NCBI GenBank assembly: GCA_965203375.1
Contig: OZ241886.1
Coordinates: forward strand, 3,162,001 to 3,226,000
Direction of reading: 5' to 3'
DNA length: 64,000 nucleotides
Source: CATQHS01 sp965203375
GTDB taxonomy: Bacteria > Actinomycetota > Acidimicrobiia > Acidimicrobiales > Aldehydirespiratoraceae
The position numbers were made by a program, and so were the translations under genes. This document shows positions 35,753 to 44,221 of this stretch, in pieces. The notes beneath the pieces are model-generated. The model was given only the letters and a program-made list of their open reading frames with translations, ran no database searches and was not told the origin of the DNA. Within the stretch, counting starts at the first letter, position 1. Each line of letters opens with the position of its first letter.

Positions 35753-37131
35753 CCAGCCCGAGCCCAGCCGAGCCGGTGTCGGCAAACCGGCAGCCAGCAC
35801 CAGCCGATGACCGGCCTGAGCCCAGCCGAGTCGGTGCCGACAAACCGACAGCCAGCGACTCGCCGGTAACCAGCTCGCGCTCCGAAGGGCGGCTGTGGCT
35901 GCCGTTCACCTCGGCCGGGGGGCCGCCGACCCGCCGGTTGGCCGAGGGCCAAGGCGTCGAGGTCGTCGACTCGGAGGGCCGCCGCCTGTTGGACGCCACC
36001 GCGGGCGGGGTGGCCTGCGCCATCGTGGGCCACGGCCGGGCCGAGATCGCCGAGGCGGTGCGGCGCCAGCTCTCGACCCTGGAGTACTACTGCCTGTTCG
36101 GCTACCGCCACGAGCCAGCCGAGCGGCTTGCCCGGGCGGTGGCGGAGCGCACGCCGGGCGACCTGAACCACGTCTTCTTCACCAACTCGGGCTCGGAGGC
36201 GGTGGAGACCGCGCTCAAGATGGCCCGGGCCTATTGGCGGCGCCGGGGCCTCGCCGACAAGACCGGTTTCGTCTCTCTGCACCGGGCCTATCACGGGATG
36301 AACTTCGGCGGGTTGTCGGTGGGCGGGCTGGACGAGAACCGGGCCGGCTTCGGTCCGCTGATGGCCGGGTGCAGCCAGGTCCCCGCCCATGACATCGACG
36401 CCCTGTCCGCCGAGCTGGAGCGCCGGGACCCGGCCTCAGTGGCCGCGGTGATTATGGAGCCGGTGCAGGCCGCGGGCGGCGTGCATCCCCCGCCCGAGCC
36501 CTATCTGCGCCAGGTGCGGGGGCTGTGCGACGCGGCCGAGGTGCTGTTGATCCTCGACGAGGTGGTGTGCGGGTGGGGCCGCCTGGGGCACTGGTTCGGC
36601 GGCCATCGCTACGGGGTAGTGGCCGACATCATGACCACGGCCAAGGGCCTCACCTCGGCGTATGTGCCGATGGGGGCGGCGGTGGCCTCGGAGCGGGTCC
36701 ACTCGGAGTTCGTGGACCCCGGCGGGTCCATCGAGCTGATGCACGGCTACACCTACTCGGGCCACCCCGCCGCCTGCGCGGCCGGGCTGGAGGTGATCTC
36801 CATCATCGAGCGGGAGGGCCTGGTGGCCAACGCCAAGGCGGTGGGCACCCACCTGCAGCGCCGGGTCGGCGAGCTGGCCGCCAGCCCCTTGGTGGCCGAG
36901 GTGCGGGGCGAGGGGATGCTGGCCGCGGTGGAACTGGTCGACGACCCGCCCGGGGCGGCGGTGCCCCTGGCCGCCGAAGCGGCCGAGCGGGCCTACGGCC
37001 GCGGCGTGCTGGTGCGGGCCCAAGCCGACCATCTGGGCATCTACCCGCCGCTGACCTTCGACCCGGCCATGGTCGACCGGGTGATCGACACCATGGCCTC
37101 AGTGCTGGCCGACTTAGAGACCGAGCGATGA
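35749..37131 (+). CDS. class III (omega) aminotransferase
   Basis: The 460-residue PLP enzyme has the family landmarks: VFFTNSGSEAVETALKMAR, HRAYHGMNFG, LLILDEVVCGWGRLG and the Schiff-base lysine in ADIMTTAKGLTSAYVPMGA. Taurine:pyruvate aminotransferase, which makes sulfoacetaldehyde for Xsc, belongs to this family, as do beta-alanine, GABA and putrescine enzymes; sequence alone does not separate them here. The first 45 residues are encoded by a roughly 57-bp duplicated segment (GAGCCCAGCCGAGYCGGTG twice) and are unlikely to be part of the enzyme fold. Confidence 0.88.
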   Translation: MTSPSPAEPVSANRQPAPADDRPEPSRVGADKPTASDSPVTSSRSEGRLWLPFTSAGGPPTRRLAEGQGVEVVDSEGRRLLDATAGGVACAIVGHGRAEIAEAVRRQLSTLEYYCLFGYRHEPAERLARAVAERTPGDLNHVFFTNSGSEAVETALKMARAYWRRRGLADKTGFVSLHRAYHGMNFGGLSVGGLDENRAGFGPLMAGCSQVPAHDIDALSAELERRDPASVAAVIMEPVQAAGGVHPPPEPYLRQVRGLCDAAEVLLILDEVVCGWGRLGHWFGGHRYGVVADIMTTAKGLTSAYVPMGAAVASERVHSEFVDPGGSIELMHGYTYSGHPAACAAGLEVISIIEREGLVANAKAVGTHLQRRVGELAASPLVAEVRGEGMLAAVELVDDPPGAAVPLAAEAAERAYGRGVLVRAQADHLGIYPPLTFDPAMVDRVIDTMASVLADLETER

Positions 37132-37775
37132 CCGCCGACGAGGCCCCCGACAGCCAAGCGGCGACTGCCGCCCGCGCCGACGCTCAAACGGCAGCGGCAG
37201 CCAGCGATCAGGCCGACGCCTCGGTAACCAACGACGGCCAAGTCGATGGCCAAGCGACTACCGCCGCCCGCGCCGAGAGCCGGGTCGATGAGATCCTGGC
37301 CCACTGGGGCCGGGAGCGGCCCGACCTCGACCCGTCGCCCATCGGGGTGTTCGGCCGCATCGCCATCATCGACCGGATGCTGGAGGACCGGCTGGGCCGG
37401 TTCTTCGCCGCCCACGGGCTCATCCTCGGCCTGTTCGACGTGCTGGCCGCGCTGCGCCGCCTCGGCTTCCCCTACCGGGCCAAGCCGTCGGAGCTGGCCC
37501 TGGTCACCATGCTCACCTCCGGCGGCATGACCGGCCGCCTGGACCAGCTAGAGAGGATGGGCCTGGTGAAGAGGGTCAGCGACCCCGAGGACCGCCGGGT
37601 GATGTTCGCCCAGCTCTCCCCCGAGGGCCTGGAGCTGATCGACCACCTGATCGAAGTCCACCTAGCCCAAGAAGCCGAGCTGCTGGCCGACCTCAGCGCC
37701 GACCAGCGCGAGACCCTGGCCGACTTGTTGCGCACCCTTGAGCTGCGCCTACAAGAGTCGAGTAATCGCCCATAA
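37128..37775 (+). CDS. MarR-family transcriptional regulator with repeat-derived N-terminal extension
   Basis: The 215-residue protein has a winged-helix MarR core from about residue 60: AHGLILGLFDVLAALRRLG, TMLTSGGMTGRLDQLERMGL and the wing KRVSDPEDRRVMFAQLSPEG. The first 50 residues are Ala/Asp/Gln-rich and come from a duplicated DNA segment (the stretch CGCCCGCGCCGA recurs). It overlaps the aminotransferase stop (ATGA), so it is the last gene of the long operon and probably regulates it. Confidence 0.88.
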   Translation: MTADEAPDSQAATAARADAQTAAAASDQADASVTNDGQVDGQATTAARAESRVDEILAHWGRERPDLDPSPIGVFGRIAIIDRMLEDRLGRFFAAHGLILGLFDVLAALRRLGFPYRAKPSELALVTMLTSGGMTGRLDQLERMGLVKRVSDPEDRRVMFAQLSPEGLELIDHLIEVHLAQEAELLADLSADQRETLADLLRTLELRLQESSNRP

Positions 37776-37852
37776 CCTACTCTGCCGACGGCAACAGCCA
37801 AGTCGAGCACGGCTCCGCGCCTACAAGAGTCGAGTAATCGCCCATAACCTAC
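37745..37852. repeat. exact 36-bp direct repeat, 72-bp period
   Basis: The sequence from gcgcctacaagagtcgagta through cataacctac occupies 37745-37780 and again 37817-37852 without a mismatch. The first copy encodes the C-terminus and stop of the MarR protein; the second is in the leader of the dehydrogenase gene that follows. It probably arose by segmental duplication. Confidence 0.9.
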
Positions 37853-37886
37853 CTTCGCACTACGACACCACAGGTCGGGGGGAGCC

Positions 37887-38870
37887 ATGAGCGACGCGGT
37901 GATCGGGTTCATCGGCCTGGGCAACGTGGGGGCCAAGCTGGCCGGGAGCCTGCTGCGCAACGGGGCCGACCTGGTGGTGCTCGACATCGACGAAGAGCGG
38001 GTGCGGTCCTTCACCGACCGGGGGGCGGCCGCGGCGGCTGCGCCCCGGGAGCTGGCCGAGCGGTGCGGCGTGGTCGTCACCTGCCTGCCCTCCCCCGCCA
38101 TCTGCGCCGAGGTGATGGAGGGCAACAACGGGATTCTGGCCGGGCTGAGCCCCGGCGCCGTCTGGATGGAGATGTCCACCACCGACCGCGACGAGGTGCT
38201 CCGGCTGGGGGCGATGGCGCAGGCCCGGGGGGCTGCCGCGGTGGACTGCCCGGTGTCGGGCGGATGTCACCGGGCCGCCACCGGCAACATCTCCATCTTC
38301 TGCGGAGGGACCAGGGAGGCCTTCGACCAAGTGCTGCCGGTGCTGAAGATGATGGGCCGACGCATCCTGCACACCGGGCCCCTGGGCTCGGCCTCGGTGC
38401 TCAAGGTCGTGACCAACTATCTGGCCTCGGTCAACCTGGCCTCCCTGGGCGAGGCCTTCGCCGTGGCTTGCCGGGCCGGGATGGACCTCACCACCACCTA
38501 TGAGGCCATCCGCATCTCCTCGGGCAATTCCTTCGTCCACGAGACCGAGAGCCAGGTCATCCTCAACGGCTCCTACGACATCGGCTTCACCATGGACCTA
38601 GTCCAAAAGGACATGGGCCTGTTCCTGGAGCTGGCCGACCGGGCCGGCGTCGATCTGGACGTGGCCCCGGTGATCGGTGAGGTATTCGACGACGCCGCCC
38701 GCCGCTACGGCCCCCGGGCCCTCAGCCCCATGGTGGTCCGCCGCCTAGAAGAGGCCATCGGCGCCGAACTGCGGGCCCCCGGCTTCCCCGCCGAGATCAT
38801 CGACCACGAACCCGAGTCCCCCGGCCAAGAAGTCCCAGTAGGCATCGGCCCCAGCCCGGTGCGAGACTGA
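37887..38870 (+). CDS. 3-hydroxyisobutyrate dehydrogenase-family NAD(P) oxidoreductase
   Basis: The 327-residue protein has the Rossmann motif IGFIGLGNVGAKLAGSLL, the substrate loop DCPVSGGCHRAATGN and the catalytic lysine in GSASVLKVVTNYLASVN. The family covers 3-hydroxyisobutyrate, tartronate semialdehyde, gamma-hydroxybutyrate and sulfolactaldehyde (YihU-type) reductases, so a role with C3 sulfonates is possible but not shown. A GGGGGGAG ribosome site precedes the ATG. It is separated from MarR by 111 bases containing the 36-bp repeat. Confidence 0.87.
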   Translation: MSDAVIGFIGLGNVGAKLAGSLLRNGADLVVLDIDEERVRSFTDRGAAAAAAPRELAERCGVVVTCLPSPAICAEVMEGNNGILAGLSPGAVWMEMSTTDRDEVLRLGAMAQARGAAAVDCPVSGGCHRAATGNISIFCGGTREAFDQVLPVLKMMGRRILHTGPLGSASVLKVVTNYLASVNLASLGEAFAVACRAGMDLTTTYEAIRISSGNSFVHETESQVILNGSYDIGFTMDLVQKDMGLFLELADRAGVDLDVAPVIGEVFDDAARRYGPRALSPMVVRRLEEAIGAELRAPGFPAEIIDHEPESPGQEVPVGIGPSPVRD

Positions 38871-38874
38871 CGCC

Positions 38875-39000
38875 ATGGCAGATGCCGCAACGCAAGCCCG
38901 CGAGCTGATCAGGATCGTGCACGACGGTGATGTGCCGGACGAGCGAATTGACAATGATATACCGCGCTCAGCCTTGGAGAGGATCGAATGGCGACCGTAG
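38875..39000 (+). CDS. small unknown protein, 41 residues
   Basis: An ATG at 38875 opens a 41-codon frame (MADAATQARELIRIVHDGDV and so on) ending at a TAG at 38998. It overlaps the start of the next gene by 13 bases, where the downstream ribosome site lies within its last codons. That overlap suggests a coupled pair, like many antitoxin-toxin operons. Highly charged, no recognised family. It may instead be the remnant of a longer gene. Confidence 0.45.
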   Translation: MADAATQARELIRIVHDGDVPDERIDNDIPRSALERIEWRP

Positions 39001-39791
39001 AAGTTCCGTCTCCAGGGTTTTTCGCCGCTGTCTTGCATGCCATACGCAGCACTGACCCGCGTGAAGATACCGTAAGCGGGGCGTGGGCTAATTTTGTTGA
39101 CTGGCTAAGCAACAGAATGGCTCAACAGTTACCGGCTGCTATAAGTGGAATACTGCCACTACTACGCAATGACCTGGATCGGCTTAAATTCGCTGCCGAA
39201 ACTCTCGTTAACTTTGATATGTTTGAAGCAGCAGAAGCGTTGACTAATCTCGCCATAGATATAGGTGATAGTGATATTTTACTTTCGGCAGCGTCCCTCT
39301 GCGGACACCCAGGAGTTAGCCCTTCACTCAAGAAGCGCGTATCAGAACTACACAATGACGATCGCTGGATGCAGATCCGAATTTATGAACATATTACACC
39401 ATCAAACGAAGATGAAAGGCTGTTGTACGAACAATGCTGGCCGGGAGCACGTTCAGCCGAAAGTCCACCTTATATCCCTCCTGTCGTCATATTGGATACA
39501 TCCCTGGAACCAAAAATATCTCTAGATCTAACCCTTAGATTGGTAAATGCCGGTTCAGTTGTTCGACGTATAGGGACTGATCACACGATGCCTAACTGGT
39601 TTGGACCGCATACCGTGTTGATCTGCAATCCACCACTTCACACTCGTATTTTATCTAAATACTCTAAGTTTTTAGGGCGACAAGTTATAGTTGATCCAAG
39701 ATTAGAAAATGAGAGAGATTACACCTTATTATTGAAACAGATCAATGCAATTCTTCCGAATAAAGCCCGCCTAAGAGTAGCAGGCAAATGA
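38988..39791 (+). CDS. unknown AT-rich ORF, possible island gene
   Basis: The 267-residue protein is preceded by AGAGGA 6 bases before the ATG. Codon use is AT-rich (ATA, TTA, AAT) compared with genes on both sides. The first two thirds look helical (LPAAISGILPLLRNDLDRLK; AAEALTNLAIDIGDSDILLS); the last third has an alternating strand/helix pattern (PPVVILDTSLEPKISLDLTL; GPHTVLICNPPL). I recognise no family. The position between a small overlapping gene and a toxin-antitoxin remnant suggests a mobile or defence context. Confidence 0.6.
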   Translation: MATVEVPSPGFFAAVLHAIRSTDPREDTVSGAWANFVDWLSNRMAQQLPAAISGILPLLRNDLDRLKFAAETLVNFDMFEAAEALTNLAIDIGDSDILLSAASLCGHPGVSPSLKKRVSELHNDDRWMQIRIYEHITPSNEDERLLYEQCWPGARSAESPPYIPPVVILDTSLEPKISLDLTLRLVNAGSVVRRIGTDHTMPNWFGPHTVLICNPPLHTRILSKYSKFLGRQVIVDPRLENERDYTLLLKQINAILPNKARLRVAGK

Positions 39792-40002
39792 GACTACACA
39801 ACTTCATCCCGCTATCCTCCACGGTGCCCCGCACTTGAAAGGTCATCGAATCCCTGCCTTGACCTTAGCTCAGCTTGATTGCAGAGGAGGTCAGCAAGCT
39901 ATATTTGGTGCATATCCTGAACTCAAAGAAATGTCAATCCATGACACAATTTCGATTGGATATCAACTGATGAACTCCGGTAAATATGAAGTTTCTCGTT
40001 GA
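39781..40002 (+). pseudogene. DUF433-like antitoxin lacking a start codon
   Basis: The frame reads HPAILHGAPHLKGHRIPALT then AIFGAYPELKEMSIHDTISI, a good match to the DUF433 antitoxin pattern, and ends at TGA 40000-40002, overlapping the toxin start. Upstream it hits an in-frame TAG at 39778 with no ATG or GTG before the domain. A plausible start (ATG 39788, reading MRLHNFIPL) is in another frame that stops at 39838. So either it is frameshifted or it starts at an unusual codon such as TTG at 39834. Confidence 0.5.
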
Positions 40003-40357
40003 TGCTGCCCTACCAGCTACGTTAGCCATCGAGGCACCCGTAGGAATTGTTTTTGAACGTTGGAAAGATCCTGCTGTTCAAGACAGCGATTTGATTCGTT
40101 ATGCAGCAGACCACGGTTTAAGTGGAGTTATTTTCTGCGATCGCAATTCACTTAAGCAGCCAGGGCTATGCCAGCTTGCCGAGGAATTAGGTATTGCACT
40201 CGTGGCAATCGATGCCTCTGATCCGATCCAGGCCAGAGATCGGCTTCTTCGCCACATTGAACGTATCCGAAGTGCATTGACGAAGACTAAATGCATCCTC
40301 GTCCTCTCATCGGAAGTCCGGCTACTTGAACCATCCTCATTGAGTGATACGGCCTGA
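39986..40357 (+). CDS. DUF5615-type PIN-like toxin
   Basis: The 123-residue protein begins MKFLVDAALPATLAI, with the early Asp typical of the Mut7-C/DUF5615 PIN-like fold. It has further segments DSDLIRYAADHGLSGVIFCD and LAEELGIALVAIDASDP that fit the same architecture. DUF5615 proteins are usually paired with a DUF433 antitoxin encoded just upstream, exactly as here. A ribonuclease role is expected from the fold. If the antitoxin is truly broken, this toxin may itself be inactive or unexpressed. Confidence 0.65.
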   Translation: MKFLVDAALPATLAIEAPVGIVFERWKDPAVQDSDLIRYAADHGLSGVIFCDRNSLKQPGLCQLAEELGIALVAIDASDPIQARDRLLRHIERIRSALTKTKCILVLSSEVRLLEPSSLSDTA

Positions 40358-40379
40358 TTGGAATTCAAAAGCGCGGCCC

Positions 40380-42000
40380 AGCTAGCTAAGGGGCCGCCGA
40401 GGGCCGGGCCTGATCGGCGGCGGGCTCACGGCCCACCTCGGGCCGCAGGGCCGCCGAAGGGCCTTAGGGCCGAACCTCGGGCCGGTCTTCAAGGGCTCAA
40501 AGCCGGGGCCGCCGAGGGCCTGATGGCCACGGCCCCCCTCGGGCCGTCCAGGGCGGGCTCAAGATCGGGCCGCCGAGGGCCTAGAGCTGATGGCCCGGCC
40601 TTCGAGGGCCGAGGATCGGGGCCGACCGTCCAGCTCGGGGCGGGCTCACGGCTCACCTCGGGCCGTCCAGGGGGCGGGCTCAACCTCGGGCCGTCGAGGG
40701 CCTGATGGCCACCGGCTCACGGCTCACGGCCCACCTCGGGGGCGTCCAGGGCCGGGCCTTCGAGGGCCGAAGATCGGGCCGACCCGTCCAGCTCGGGCCG
40801 GGCTCAAGATCGGGCCGCCCGGGGCCTGATGGCCACGGCTCACCTCGGCCTGTAGGGCCGCCGTAGGGCCGCCGAGGGCCGGGGCCTGATGGCCACGCGC
40901 TCCCGGCCCACCTCGGGGCCGCAGGGGCCGCCGAAGGGCCTTAGGGCCGAACCTCGGGCCGGTCTTCGAGGGCTCAAAGCCGGGCCGCCCGGACCTGATG
41001 GCCACGGCCCCCCGGCTCACGGGCTCACGGCCCACCTCGGGCCGTCCAGGGGCGGGGCCGGGCCTTCGAGGGCCGAGGATCGGGCCGACCGTCCAGCTCG
41101 GGCCGGGCTCAACCTCGGCCGTCGAGGGCCTGGACCTGATGGCCACGGCCCACCTCGGGCCGTCCAGGGCCGGGGCCGGGCCTTCGAGGGCCGAGGATCG
41201 GGCCGACCGTCCAGCTCGGGCCGGGCTCAACCTCGGCCGTCGAGGGCCTGGACCTGATCGGCGGCGGGCTCACGGCCCACCTCGGCCCGTAGGGGGCCGC
41301 CGCAGGGCCTTAGGGCTCAACCTCGGGCCGGTCTTCGAGGGCTCAAAGCCGGGGGGCCCGGACCTGATGGCCACGCGCTCCCGGCTCACCTCGGGCCGTC
41401 CAGGGCCGGGGCTCAAGATCGGGCCGCCGAGGGCCTGGAGCTGATGGCCCGGCCTTCGAGGGCCGCAACCGGCCCTGCAGGGCCGTGTTCGGGCCGCACG
41501 TCGGCGGGCCGGTCCAGCTCGGGCGGGCCGGGCCGGGGCCGGGCTCACGGCCCACGGCCCCCCTCGGGCCGATCTTCGAGGGCCGAGGATCGGGCCGACC
41601 GCCCAGCTCGGGGCGGGCTCACGGCCCACCTCGGCCCGTAGGGCCGCCGTAGAGCCGTCGAGGGCCTGGAACCTGATGGCCGGGCCATCGAGGGCCGAAC
41701 CTCGGGCCGGTCTTCAAGGGCTCACGGCTCACGGCCCACCTCGGGCCGGGCGGCGGGCTCAAGGCCGGGCGGCCCGGACCTGATGGCCACGCGCTCACTG
41801 GCCGCGGTCACCTCGGGCCGCTCCAGCTCGCGCCGGACTCAAGATCGGGCCGACCGTCCAGCTCGGGCCGGGCTCAACCTCGGGCCGCCGAGGGCCTGAT
41901 GGCCACGGCTCGCGGCCCACCTCGGCCCCCAGGGGCCGCCGCAGGGCCTTAGGGCCGAGGATCGGGCCGACGGTCCAGCTCGGCGGGGCGGCCGCCCGGG
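40380..42000. repeat. GGCC-rich degenerate repeat array (left of LRR gene)
   Basis: About 1.6 kb with no convincing gene consists of shuffled modules built on GGGCC. Recurring pieces are CCTCGGGCCGGTCTTC (near 40475, 40952, 41319, 41702), GATCGGGCCGACCGTCCAGC (near 41089, 41207, 41854; a variant near 40616) and GGGCCTGATGGCCACGG-like units. Long open frames on both strands follow from the lack of A/T and are not evidence of coding. A stretch of about 210 bases (40429-40640) is nearly identical to one in the right-hand array. Confidence 0.85.
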
Positions 42001-42016
42001 GGCCGGGCTCGCGGCC

Positions 42017-44206
42017 CTACGGCGCCGATTGAACCGCTCGGGCCAGGAAGGAGGCCATCTGGGCCCGCGTGACCGTTTCGGCGGGGCAGTAACGCGGGGG
42101 GTCGGCGGCGCATCCGGCGGTCACTCCGGCGGCGGCGATGCCCTCGGCGGCCCGGACGGCGGCGCCGGTGAGCCCGGCCGTATCGGTGAACAGGCCCTCG
42201 GCCCGGGCGGGGGCGGAGATGTGGTTGAAGGCGGCCACGAGCATCTCGGCCATGTCGGCCCGGGTCACGGCGCCGCCGGGGTCGAAGACTCCGCCGGGGG
42301 CGCGGATCACCCCGTTGCCCACCGCCCACCGAGCTTCGGTCCGGTACCAGGCGCCGTCGGGCACGTCGGAGAGCTCGACTTCGCCGCCCGGGGCCGGGGC
42401 GCCGTATAGACGGGCCGCGGCCCGATACAAGAAGGCGGCCATCTGGGCCCGGTTTACAGTCCTGGATGGGCAGAACCGGCGGACGCTGCACCCGGTGGTG
42501 ATGCCCCACTCGGCGATAAGGGCGATATTTCCCAAATGAACGCCGGACCGGACGTCGGAGAATAGGTGGCAGCCGTGGGGCAGGTCCGTGGGGGACGTGA
42601 ATTGTCGGGTCAGGTTGGCGAGTTCGCCCAGTTCCGCCGGTATAGAGCCCGAAAGCCCATTACAGTCTAGTCTCAGGTGGGTCAGGTTGGTGAGTTCGCC
42701 CAGTTCCGCCGGTATAGAGCCCGAAAGCCCATTGTCGCCCAGGTCCAGGCTGGTCAGGTTGGTGAGGTTGCCCAGTTCCGCCGGTATAGAGCCCGAAAGC
42801 CCATTGTCGCCCAGGTCCAGGCTGGTCAGGTTGGTGAGGTTGCCCAGTTCCGCCGGTATAGAGCCCGAAAGCCAATTGTCGCGCAGGGTCAGGTGGGTCA
42901 GGTTGGTGAGTTCGCCCAGTTCCGCCGGTATAGAGCCCGAAAGCCCATAGTCCGAGCTTCTTAGAATGTAGCTACTACTCTCGTCCTTTATAGGCAACAT
43001 AACATTGCTATTGCCGCCCAGGTCCAGGCTGGTCAGGTTGGTGAGGTTGCCCAGTTCCGCCGGTATAGAGCCCGAAAGCCCATTGTCGCCCAGGTCCAGG
43101 CTGGTCAGGTTGGTGAGGTTGCCCAGTTCCGCCGGTATAGAGCCCGAAAGCCCTTCCCGGAAGTCCGTGCCCCTGTAGTCAGTGTAAAAGGGGCCATTGT
43201 CGCCCAGGTCCAGGCCGGTCAGGTTGGTGAGTTCGCCCAGTTCCGCCGGTATAGAGCCCGAAAGCCGATTGTGGCCCAGGTTCAGGCTGGTCAGGTTGGT
43301 GAGTTCGCCCAGTTCCGCCGGTATAGAGCCCCAAAGCCGATTGCCGGACAGGTACAGGCTGGTCAGGTTGGTGAGTTCGCCCAGTTCCGCCGGTATAGAG
43401 CCCGAAAGCCGATTGTTGCCCAGTTGCAGGCTGGTCAGGTTGGTGAGTTCGCCCAGTTCCGCCGGTATAGAGCCCGAAAGCCGATTGCCGGACAGGTACA
43501 GGCTGGTCAGGTTGGTGAGTTCGCCCAGTTCCGCCGGTATAGAGCCCGAAAGCCGATTGTGGCCCAGGTTCAGGCGGGTCAGGTTGGTGAGGTTGCCCAG
43601 TTCCGCCGGTATAGAGCCCGAAAGCCCATCGCCGGACAGGTACAGGCTGGTCAGGTTGGTGAGGTTGCCCAGTTCCGCCGGTATAGAGCCCGAAAGCCCA
43701 TCGCCGCCCAGTTGCAGGCTGGTCAGGTTGGTGAGGTTGCCCAGTTCCGCCGGTATAGAGCCCGAAAGCCCATCGCCGTACAGTTGCAGGCTGGTCAGGT
43801 TGGTGAGTTCGCCCAGTTCCGCCGGTATAGAGCCCGAAAGCCCATCGCCGAGCAGTTGCAGGCTGGTCAGGTTGGTGAGTTCGCCCAGTTCCGCCGGTAT
43901 AGAGCCCGAAAGCCCATCGCCGGACAGGTACAGGCGGGTCAGGTTGGTGAGTTCGCCCAGTTCCGCCGGTATAGAGCCCGAAAGCCCATCGCCGGACAGG
44001 TACAGGCTGGTCAGGTTGGTGAGTTCGCCCAGTTCCGCCGGTATAGAGCCCGAAAGCCCATCGCCGTGCAGGTAGGTGCAGTTCTTATCGGGGCAGTGCT
44101 CGGTAAGGTTGAACGGCTCGGGGGCTGGCTGGGCCGGGGCGCTGACCGGGTTTGCTGCTATGGATGCAGCAAAGACGGCCAGAGCTGCCAGCAGTCGCGT
44201 ATTCAT
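42017..44206 (-). CDS. secreted leucine-rich-repeat protein with C-terminal SLH repeats
   Basis: The 729-residue protein starts at ATG 44206 with a signal peptide (LLAALAVFAASIAANPVSA). Then come 19 LRR units of the plant-type consensus LSGSIPAELGELTNLTSLYL, most exactly 24 residues, interrupted by two short insertions (around DNGPFYTDYRG and SNVMLPIKDESSS). The last 170 residues hold three SLH-like repeats (SRTVNRAQMAAFLYR, GGAVTRADMAEMLVA, AETVTRAQMASFLAR). So it is probably anchored to the cell surface. LRR units are nearly identical in DNA, including the synonymous positions. The 42-residue upstream extension in the same frame is repeat-array sequence and is excluded. Confidence 0.88.
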   Translation of the reverse strand: MNTRLLAALAVFAASIAANPVSAPAQPAPEPFNLTEHCPDKNCTYLHGDGLSGSIPAELGELTNLTSLYLSGDGLSGSIPAELGELTNLTRLYLSGDGLSGSIPAELGELTNLTSLQLLGDGLSGSIPAELGELTNLTSLQLYGDGLSGSIPAELGNLTNLTSLQLGGDGLSGSIPAELGNLTNLTSLYLSGDGLSGSIPAELGNLTNLTRLNLGHNRLSGSIPAELGELTNLTSLYLSGNRLSGSIPAELGELTNLTSLQLGNNRLSGSIPAELGELTNLTSLYLSGNRLWGSIPAELGELTNLTSLNLGHNRLSGSIPAELGELTNLTGLDLGDNGPFYTDYRGTDFREGLSGSIPAELGNLTNLTSLDLGDNGLSGSIPAELGNLTNLTSLDLGGNSNVMLPIKDESSSYILRSSDYGLSGSIPAELGELTNLTHLTLRDNWLSGSIPAELGNLTNLTSLDLGDNGLSGSIPAELGNLTNLTSLDLGDNGLSGSIPAELGELTNLTHLRLDCNGLSGSIPAELGELANLTRQFTSPTDLPHGCHLFSDVRSGVHLGNIALIAEWGITTGCSVRRFCPSRTVNRAQMAAFLYRAAARLYGAPAPGGEVELSDVPDGAWYRTEARWAVGNGVIRAPGGVFDPGGAVTRADMAEMLVAAFNHISAPARAEGLFTDTAGLTGAAVRAAEGIAAAGVTAGCAADPPRYCPAETVTRAQMASFLARAVQSAP
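42600..44070. repeat. 72-bp coding tandem repeats of the LRR gene
   Basis: The string AGTTCCGCCGGTATAGAGCC recurs 19 times at 72-bp spacing on the plus strand, interrupted by two insertions around 42960-43015 and 43155-43200. The conserved part is nearly invariant; differences cluster in the segment that encodes the exposed LRR strand residues. This indicates recent duplication or gene-conversion homogenisation. Confidence 0.9.
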
Positions 44207-44221
44207 TTTTGTCGCTTCCCT

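Noticed and set aside
40380..42000. Array as CRISPR or as an insertion sequence
   Set aside because: Modules vary in order and spacing, with no constant repeat/spacer pattern, no terminal inverted repeats and no transposase.
42600..44070. Regularly spaced repeats suggesting a CRISPR array
   Set aside because: The 72-bp period lies entirely inside a coding LRR frame; there are no unique spacers of constant length and no cas genes.
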